Shown here piece by piece: positions 61,601-64,000 of a DNA stretch of 64,000 nt. This DNA comes from Ifrita kowaldi. Lineage: Eukaryota > Chordata > Aves > Passeriformes > Cinclosomatidae. Position numbers and translations under genes: made by a program. A model generated the notes under the pieces. That model was given only the letters and a program-made list of their open reading frames with translations, had not been told where the DNA came from and searched no databases. Every line of letters begins with the position of its first letter. The first letter of the stretch is position 1. The stretch lies in contig VZRS01004392.1 in the NCBI GenBank assembly GCA_013398055.1, positions 251,821-315,820 of the forward strand. The letters run 5' to 3'.

Positions 61601-61889
61601 CAAGGTAGTATATTGCATAGTCTTCAGTCATGTTTAGACAACAGTTAGGTTATTACCAGTTGGTTTTGCTGAACAAAACCAGGACGCCTATGCTGTCTTT
61701 CTACACACATTTAAAATACTCTGTCTTTAACAGCTGTATTTTTTTTTTTTATTCTGCAGCTAATTTGACTTCAGAGGGATTGAAACTGAAGGATATTATT
61801 TTGGTTCATCTATATATGAAAAGCATGAAAGATTTCAGTGTTATAAACTCAGTTTATGTGACAGAATTTGATTTGTGTCCACCAGCAAG
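19562..61889 (+). CDS. DPH6: DPH6, diphthine--ammonia ligase, eight internal exons (partial at both ends)
   Basis: DPH6 catalyses the last step of diphthamide synthesis on elongation factor 2 in the cytosol: ATP-dependent amidation of diphthine using ammonium. Eight exons join with compatible phases into one frame of about 283 codons. The first five give the C-terminal half of the ATP-dependent ligase domain, including family motifs VGAILSDYQRIRVE and CGEGGEYETFTLDCPLF. The last three give a linker and a RidA-like domain reaching the CPPAR motif. Human DPH6, from memory, is 267 residues and stops shortly after the fifth of these exons, so this is the long architecture known from yeast and plants. 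The N-terminal PP-loop exons and the C-terminal end were not found here. Intron lengths are about 2.1, 13.8, 6.1, 6.8, 7.9, 0.9 and 3.8 kb. Identification is firm; expression of the full long form is inferred from open frames and splice sites. Confidence 0.95.
19636..21744 (+). other. DPH6: DPH6 intron, 2.1 kb
   Basis: GTAAGA...TTTTTAAG intron between recognised exons. AT-rich with no element that I can name. Confidence 0.85.
21745..21863 (+). CDS. DPH6: DPH6 exon (human residues ~129-169)
   Basis: 119 bp, entering in phase 2 to complete the Val codon, then CRRLNLWPLAYLWHRNQEIL and on through EMISSNIQAIIIKVAGF, ending after one base of a Gly codon. It is close to the human sequence throughout (human has CKRLNLQPLAYLW). 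The acceptor AG is at 21743-21744 after a T-rich tract. A second AG at 21749-21750 would drop two residues in frame, but the conserved Cys favours the upstream site. The donor GTATGT is at 21864-21869. A solo LTR begins only 46 bp after the exon end. Confidence 0.96.
21905..21909 (+). repeat. Target-site duplication, left copy
   Basis: CCCAT immediately before the LTR's TG; the identical copy follows its CA at 22555-22559. Confidence 0.88.
21910..22554 (+). mobile_element. Solo LTR of an avian endogenous retrovirus, with target-site duplication
   Basis: 645 bp beginning TGTCTTGGGGTGACTCCACC and ending CCAAACCGGCACA, so it has the TG...CA termini of an LTR. It is flanked by a perfect 5-bp target duplication CCCAT (21905-21909 and 22555-22559). 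It is clearly more GC-rich than the intron around it and matches an LTR type I remember from passerine genomes. A polyadenylation signal AATAAA lies at 22420-22425 in the sense orientation. There is no internal gag-pol-env sequence or second LTR, so it is a solo LTR left by recombination. The 5-bp duplication suits an ERVL- or ERV1-like element; I cannot fix the family. Well-preserved ends suggest a fairly young insertion. Confidence 0.92.
22420..22425 (+). promoter_or_regulatory. LTR polyadenylation signal, sense to DPH6
   Basis: AATAAA within the solo LTR, followed by a T-rich stretch (TAGTTTTTATCTCTTTC). It would be the natural 3'-end signal of the retroviral transcript. It is in the same orientation as the host gene and about 560 bp past an exon donor. 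Confidence 0.65.
22555..22559 (+). repeat. Target-site duplication, right copy
   Basis: CCCAT immediately after the LTR's terminal CA, identical to 21905-21909. Confidence 0.88.
24100..24850. promoter_or_regulatory. Candidate non-coding regulatory stretch
   Basis: A repeat-free stretch with many homeodomain- and POU-like cores, such as TAATTA, TAATAATTG and an octamer-like ATGCAAGTAAAT near 24767. It also has more balanced composition than its surroundings, for example around 24600-24720. This is only a visual impression: AT-rich DNA yields such cores by chance and I cannot see conservation. Confidence 0.25.
27162..27295 (-). repeat. CR1 LINE 3'-end fragment, antisense
   Basis: Begins TAGAATCATAGAACCATTAA then GGTTGGAAAAGAACTCCAAG and ATCATCAAGTC, the reverse complement of the CR1 3' end with its 8-bp tail repeat. 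It continues through GCATTATGCCCACTAAATCA and AAGTGCCACATCTACACA, also typical. Only about 130 bp remain, so this is a 5'-truncated copy antisense to DPH6. Confidence 0.88.
27880..28680 (+). other. Purine-skewed block
   Basis: For about 800 bp the + strand is visibly rich in A and G (runs such as GAAAAAGAAG, GGAAGAGTAAGGGAA, GGAGAGAGATGG). Flanking DNA has more balanced strands. No coding frame or repeat family is recognised within it. Confidence 0.45.
29538..30323 (+). mobile_element. CR1 LINE, 5'-truncated, RT C-terminal region to 3' tail
   Basis: About 785 bp of a non-LTR retrotransposon. Broken frames show the C-terminal part of the CR1 reverse-transcriptase ORF: GVLVDNKLSMSQQCALV (frame from 29595), then IRPHLECCVRFWAPQYKRYM and KERLRELGLFSLKK (frame from 29695), then NRLSREVVESPSLEILKNCL (frame from 29999). 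At least two frameshifts plus stops make it inactive. The 3' end shows the CR1 hallmark: a GGTTGGACCAGATGACC segment, TCCTTTCCAACC, and tail repeats ATTCTGTGATTCTGTTATT at about 30306-30324. It is sense to DPH6 and deep in the 13.8-kb intron. Confidence 0.95.
35640..35701 (+). CDS. DPH6: DPH6 exon (human residues ~169-189)
   Basis: 62 bp. It completes a Gly codon and then reads LDPDKHLGKTLSEMEPILLE, ending in phase 0. Human has LDPDKHLGKTLDQMEP at the same place. The acceptor is a T/G-rich tract ending TTTTTGCAG, and the donor GTGAGT at 35702-35707 is strong. The short exon is isolated by a 13.8-kb intron upstream and a 6.1-kb intron downstream. It is recognisable only by its match to the family. 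Confidence 0.95.
39860..39907. repeat. Inverted repeat, 13-bp perfect arms, 22-bp spacer
   Basis: The left arm ACTGTTTACAAGC (39860-39872) is the exact reverse complement of the right arm GCTTGTAAACAGT (39895-39907). Each arm contains the forkhead-factor core TGTTTAC or its complement GTAAACA. The repeat can form a hairpin in DNA or pre-mRNA. No transposon termini are evident around it. Confidence 0.7.
41709..41745 (+). mobile_element. Short 5'-terminal LTR fragment
   Basis: TGTCGTGGTTTAACCCCAGC followed by CAGCAACCAGTATG matches the first 30-40 bp of a common passerine LTR type. The similarity then stops. It is too short to classify further. It lies about 90 bp upstream of the acceptor of exon 41834-41928. 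Confidence 0.75.
41834..41928 (+). CDS. DPH6: DPH6 exon with EGGEYET motif (human residues ~190-221)
   Basis: 95 bp, phase 0 in and phase 2 out (GT of a Val codon). It encodes LSEKYGVHVCGEGGEYETF and then TLDCPLFKKKIV. The GEGGEYETF segment is the most conserved motif of the Dph6 ligase domain outside the N-terminal PP-loop and is thought to line the active site. The acceptor follows a TTTCCCTTTTATGTTAG tract and the donor GTAAGG starts at 41929. A short LTR fragment lies about 90 bp upstream of the acceptor. Confidence 0.97.
42310..42325. repeat. GT microsatellite
   Basis: Eight uninterrupted GT units. Confidence 0.85.
43431..43978 (-). mobile_element. Degraded LTR, probably antisense
   Basis: About 550 bp, GC-richer than the intron, matching a passerine LTR type I recognise (for example GGAGGTGGCGTGGCCAAAGA, then CTTATCTCAGCCCATGATCT and GTGGGGACACTGAA). 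On the minus strand it would begin near CTGCTTTAGGAACGGTCC and contains GGGCTGAGATAAGACAAAC, like related LTRs that start TGTCGTGGTTTA. I therefore read it as antisense. Ends are decayed: flanks AACTC (43426-43430) and AACTA (43975-43979) are at best a 4-of-5 target duplication. A 91-codon minus-strand frame inside is a by-product. Confidence 0.75.
43982..44149. other. Unassigned spacer between two LTRs
   Basis: 168 bp separating the divergent LTRs. It is unlike either LTR and could be ordinary intron or a remnant of retroviral internal sequence. No domain is recognised. Confidence 0.4.
44145..44149 (+). repeat. Target-site duplication, left copy
   Basis: ACAGG directly before the LTR, repeated at 45083-45087. 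The adjoining A also matches, so a 6-bp repeat AACAGG is possible depending on where the LTR end is set. Confidence 0.7.
44150..45082 (+). mobile_element. Solo LTR, ~933 bp, with 5-bp target-site duplication
   Basis: Matches a long (about 0.9-1 kb) passerine ERVL-like LTR. It starts TTTGATGGATTAACCTTGGC (the terminal TG appears mutated to TT) and passes through CTTACCAATTACTGTCATGG, AGGCTTAACTTCACTTCC and GGTCTGTTCATAACAC. It ends CTTGCTACATAAACCTAAAA followed by CA. Flanking ACAGG occurs at 44145-44149 and 45083-45087. The middle (about 44550-44840) consists of degenerate tandem units around TGCTCCAG...TTCCATGGG...CTTCAGGAAC. No internal retroviral genes remain. Two open frames of 104 and 149 codons run through it by chance and are not genes. 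It is sense to DPH6. Confidence 0.9.
44550..44840 (+). repeat. Degenerate tandem units inside the LTR
   Basis: Roughly 45-60-bp units, each with a variant of TGCTCCAG, a TTCC(A/C)ATGGG-like core and a CTTCA(G/T)GAAC-like end. They recur about five or six times with substitutions, as in related passerine LTRs. Confidence 0.65.
45083..45087 (+). repeat. Target-site duplication, right copy
   Basis: ACAGG directly after the LTR's terminal CA, identical to 44145-44149. Confidence 0.7.
45115..45136. repeat. Small inverted repeat downstream of the LTR
   Basis: AACACTAC (45115-45122) and GTAGTGTT (45129-45136), perfect 8-bp arms with a 6-bp spacer TTACCG. Confidence 0.6.
47990..48420 (-). other. 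Unexplained GC-richer stretch with open frames
   Basis: Between AT-rich flanks this stretch is less AT-rich and carries open frames of 112 codons (47988-48326, minus) and 73 codons (48320-48541, minus) that nearly abut. I recognise no domain. It could be an old, unfamiliar mobile element or plain intron; the translations have no conserved motif I can name. Confidence 0.3.
48709..48796 (+). CDS. DPH6: DPH6 exon ending at a GC donor (human residues ~221-250)
   Basis: 88 bp. One base completes the Val codon, then 29 codons read DSAEVVMHSADAFAPVAYL and on to HFLKLHLENK. Human has DSSEVVIHSADAFAPVAYL and ends this block with HLEDK. The acceptor is TATTTCAG at 48701-48708. The exon ends at AAG followed by GCAAGT, the classic GC-AG donor. 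If this donor is used, the next exon (56736) joins in phase 0. If not, the frame reads 33 more codons to a TGA at 48896-48898. Human protein departs from the long form at the same residue. Confidence 0.93.
48797..48802 (+). promoter_or_regulatory. DPH6: Non-canonical GC splice donor of DPH6
   Basis: The exon ends AAG and the intron begins GCAAGT. Apart from the C at intron position 2, the site matches the U1-complementary consensus, as GC-AG donors typically do. No GT near this point would keep the reading phase required by exon 56736. The nearest good GT donor, GTGAGT at 48895, lies at the end of a 33-codon readthrough and overlaps its stop codon. GC donors are often alternatively used, so this site may choose between a short and a long protein. 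Confidence 0.75.
49741..49773. repeat. Pyrimidine tract with poly-T
   Basis: C/T-only run ending in 14 T's. Confidence 0.8.
56736..56886 (+). CDS. DPH6: DPH6 long-form linker exon
   Basis: 151 bp, phase 0 in and phase 1 out. It encodes about 50 residues starting EESSGTFVVSS, passing through an acidic stretch CTDDDIFPSSAEYEPHKN and ending near IPVIWKTLTHNSLDFS. I see no catalytic motif. It looks like the poorly conserved linker between ligase and RidA-like domains. The acceptor CAAGCAG is preceded by a moderate pyrimidine tract and the donor GTGAGT is at 56887-56892. The exon is supported by phase compatibility on both sides and by its unambiguous RidA-coding neighbour, rather than by similarity of its own sequence. 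Confidence 0.8.
56887..57784 (+). other. DPH6: DPH6 intron, 0.9 kb
   Basis: GTGAGT...CCTTCCCATAG. It contains a 48-nt nearly pure pyrimidine run at 57106-57153. A 98-codon frame (56929-57225) includes this run and is not coding. Confidence 0.8.
57106..57153 (+). repeat. Polypyrimidine tract
   Basis: About 48 nt of T and C with a single G, about 630 bp before the exon at 57785. It could bind polypyrimidine-tract proteins; no AG-acceptor use is evident. Confidence 0.7.
57785..57916 (+). CDS. DPH6: DPH6 long-form exon, start of RidA-like domain
   Basis: 132 bp, phase 1 in and phase 1 out. It encodes TKTFENSGKSLSGYQWFSGI and continues TAHFLPSKDKNAQDAAREAF before SSLRG. The strand-helix pattern, with a WFSGITA strand followed by an A..A..AFSSLR helix, fits the first half of a YjgF/YER057c/UK114 (RidA) fold, as in the C-terminal half of long Dph6 proteins. 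The acceptor is TTCCCTTCCCATAG. The donor is GTACTT at 57917, which is modest. An alternative donor at 57839 (GTATCA) is also in frame and would remove 26 residues of the domain. Confidence 0.88.
57917..61759 (+). other. DPH6: DPH6 intron, 3.8 kb
   Basis: GTACTT...ATTCTGCAG. It contains an A/C-rich run near 59650-59700 and a C-run cluster at 61383-61401. No mobile element recognised. Confidence 0.8.
61383..61401 (-). other. G-quadruplex-type motif on the minus strand
   Basis: C-runs of 4, 4 and 8 separated by 1 and 2 bases (61383-61386, 61388-61391, 61394-61401). The complementary strand therefore has enough G-runs for a four-tetrad-forming pattern, taking the run of eight as two. In the DPH6 pre-mRNA it would be a poly-C element. 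Confidence 0.6.
61760..61889 (+). CDS. DPH6: DPH6 long-form exon, RidA-like domain core with CPPAR
   Basis: 130 bp, phase 1 in and phase 2 out. It encodes ANLTSEGLKLKDIILVHLYM, then KSMKDFSVINSVYVTEF and DLCPPAR. This is the RidA signature order: GL.L.D......Y......F...N.VY...F...PPAR, with the Arg corresponding to the family's ligand-binding arginine. The acceptor is a long T tract plus ATTCTGCAG; the donor GTAGGA starts at 61890. In RidA proteins a further strand follows PPAR, so at least one more exon must lie downstream. None in the remaining 2.1 kb fits convincingly. Confidence 0.93.
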
Positions 61890-62221
61890 GTAGGATTAGA
61901 CTACTGCTATAGTATATTAAGATGCACTGTAATAGACTGAATTATTGTTTCCATATATGTGAAGCATCTTACCAAATGTTTGTGTCTCACAGAAGAAGAG
62001 TTTTTCTGCCTTTTGGAGTATTAACATCACAGCTGCTCACGTCCAAAAAACTAGGGTTAGAAATTCCTGCTTTAATATATGCCATAAGGTTTACAAATGC
62101 CCCCCTATATGGACTTACAGAAGGATAATACATGGTTTGCAAGTCTTAGTTCTTTTTGACTTGATTGAACTGACAGCTGTTTGTATTGCTGGGATTTTAT
62201 TTGCTTTTCTTTTTTGTTTGT

Positions 62222-62775
62222 ATCCCTTGACCCGTTGGCAGTGATTATCTGAATGCAACCCAGGATATCATCAACCCTCTTTGCCACAAGGGCACGTTGT
62301 TGGCTCATGTTCAAGCTGGTGTCCATCAGGAACCTCCACTCCTTCTCTGTAAAGCTGCTTTTGAGCCAGTGAACCCACAGAATATACTGGACCTTGGGTT
62401 TGTTCCTTCCCCAGGTGTAAGACTTGCAGGTTCTCCTTGCTGAACTTCATGAAGTTCCTATGTGCCTGTTTCTTCATCCTGTCAATATCCATGTGGATGG
62501 CAACTTGCCAAGGATACACTCTGCTCCATCATGCAGATTATGAATGAAGATGTTGAACAGGAGTGGACCCAGTATAGGCTCCTGGTTGTTCACCTGTGAG
62601 ACTTTGTGCCACTGATCCTACCCACTGAGCCTGGCTGTTCAGCCAGTTTTTACTCCACCTCACTCTCTGCACATCCAGCCCATACATCAACAACTTCTCT
62701 ATGAATGTGGTACAGGAGAAAGTGTCAAAAGCATTACTGAAGCCTTACTACCAATATCAAGTCTTCCTAAAAGTG
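62222..62775 (-). mobile_element. CR1 LINE fragment, internal RT region, antisense, lacking its 3' end
   Basis: Minus-strand translation shows CR1 reverse-transcriptase segments. Reading in element order: an SNAFDTF-like block near 62760-62730, GSTPVQHLHS-like near 62580-62550, then MDIDRMKKQAHRNFMKF and LQVLHLGK (frame 62271-62519), then SLNMSQQRALVAKRVDDILG (frame 62105-62326). Frames are shifted and stop-broken, so it is inactive. Similarity ends near 62222, before the RPHLEY-type block and 3' tail. Both ends are therefore missing, unlike the usual 5'-truncation. Confidence 0.9.
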
Positions 62776-63514
62776 ATGACGTCTGGAACCTTCTAGGTCT
62801 TTGTGACAAATATAACTCACCTTGTTCTATTTATTTTGTTAAATACAAAAGCAAAATTGTTATCTGAGCAGTTGCTTGAGATTCACATCATGAGATACTG
62901 ACAGTTATTTCAAAACTGTACCAATACATATTTAGGCTGTTTCTTTTCTTCCCCTGCCTATATGCGCTTGGCTCTGGTTGAAGACAAATACTGGATTAGA
63001 TAGGTCTTTCGCCTCATCCGATGTGGTTGTTCTTAATGTTTTGTGTTTCCCTCAGACAATCACAGTTAATGGATAGCTTAGCTGCACTTCCGTGTTCAGT
63101 AAGAATTCAAGTATGAAAAGAAATTAGACTGATAATAACACTTTTATTCATAGATCCACAAAGCATAGTTTTTTCAATGTCTGTTTTACAGAATCATCTA
63201 TGTTGCATCCAAGTCTACGTCTGATATAATGAAACTACTTGGTGGTTTAGGTGTGCATTATGTGATTCCTGTGTTGTTTGGGTGTGATGGGTTTGTTTTC
63301 CATTGGAAATCGGATAAAAAACACCTAGCCCATTACATTTTTTTTAATTGTGTGTTAAAACTAATTTTCTGTTTGTATTTTTTATTGCCTTCATCAAAAT
63401 GGCTTATTTCTTTTTACAGTAATTAGTAATTTCTTACAGTAATTTTTTATGCTTCTGAGATAATGTGCTGAGAATGCAGAACTGATATAGCTTGAAAAAT
63501 TTCACTTGAATCGT

Positions 63515-63590
63515 AGGTTAATACAGGTTGTAAGGGACCTCTGGAGGTCATCTAGTCCAACCCTGCTCTGAAAGCAGGGTCAACCTTGCC
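63515..63590 (-). repeat. CR1 LINE 3'-end fragment, antisense
   Basis: AATACAGGTTGTAAGGGACC, then TCTGGAGGTCATCTAGTCCA and ACCCTGCTCTGAAAGCAGGG match the reverse complement of the 3' end of an avian CR1 subfamily. The 8-bp tail at the low-coordinate side is decayed (GAATCGTAGGTTAATAC). Confidence 0.85.
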
Positions 63591-64000
63591 GGTCATACCT
63601 CTTGTCTTCATATTTTTAAAACCAACTGTTCAGCAATTTTCTAATGAAAAATACTGTATTTTATACTCTTATTACAGAATATGAAGTGTAATAAAGGCAT
63701 GTGAATGTTAAGTGTAGCAAGACAAATAGTTCAAAGACATTGTTAAGACAATCATCATAGACTGACATTCCACTACACTGCCTGGGTATCAGACCCAAAG
63801 AAAGCAGAGAGAAGCTTCTTCGAGATGGTGACTCTAGACCAGGATTATTAAATCACAGAGAAATGGGAGTGTCAGCTGTGTGGGCCTTCAGAGGAGGGGT
63901 CTAATCCCAGTTGTAAACTACACAAAATTATTCTCCACTTCTACATATCTTAGGTTCTCTTTATAATACTCAACTTCTCCTGATTTATCTTTCATTTGTT

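Larger units (their letters stand above)
61890..64000 (+). other. DPH6: DPH6 intron, incomplete at the window edge
   Basis: Starts with donor GTAGGA. It holds two antisense CR1 fragments (about 62222-62775 and 63515-63590). No downstream exon in the required phase with RidA-like sequence is visible. Confidence 0.7.

Noticed and set aside
61994..62090. Possible exon after CTCACAG at about 61994
   Set aside because: It would leave an intron of only about 100 bp, and the translation (RRRVFLPFGVL) is not RidA-like.
62105..62519. Two minus-strand open frames (73 and 82 codons)
   Set aside because: They are pieces of the CR1 reverse transcriptase, not host genes.
63193..63300. Possible next DPH6 exon after the acceptor TTTTACAG at 63192
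   Set aside because: The phase would allow R-IIYVASKSTSDIMKL, but this does not resemble the strand that follows PPAR in RidA-like domains and there is no clear donor.

Overview
The window is AT-rich vertebrate nuclear DNA, most likely from a bird and probably a passerine. The evidence is the set of CR1 LINE fragments with the avian 8-bp 3' tail, plus endogenous-retrovirus LTRs whose sequence I recognise from passerine genomes. There are no prokaryotic genes, operons or CRISPR arrays. Nearly all short open frames are chance frames in intron or repeat DNA.

One gene is recognisable: DPH6 (diphthine--ammonia ligase, older name ATPBD4), on the + strand and partial at both ends. Eight exons chain in frame with correct phases: 19562-19635, 21745-21863, 35640-35701, 41834-41928, 48709-48796, 56736-56886, 57785-57916 and 61760-61889 (851 coding bases, about 283 codons). 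The first five match human residues about 105-250. The N-terminal PP-loop exons (human residues 1 to about 104) were not found and presumably lie before base 1. The last three exons have no counterpart in the 267-residue human protein as I remember it. They encode an acidic linker and most of a RidA/YjgF-type domain, which is the architecture of the long yeast and plant Dph6 enzymes. The coding sequence continues past the right edge.

Layout: 1-19561 is presumed upstream intron with no exon recognised. 19562-35701 holds three exons, and a 645-bp solo LTR with a perfect 5-bp target duplication starts only 46 bp after an exon donor. 24100-24850 may be regulatory, 27162-27295 and 29538-30323 are CR1, and 27880-28680 is purine-skewed. 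35702-48796 holds two exons and a cluster of LTR pieces (41709-41745, 43431-43978, 44150-45082). 48797-61889 begins with a GC-AG intron and carries the three RidA-region exons. 61890-64000 is intron with two antisense CR1 pieces.

The most interesting points are the long-form DPH6, the GC donor exactly where the short human protein diverges, and the sense LTR that supplies a stop codon and a polyadenylation signal just after exon 21745-21863. I found no wholly new system.
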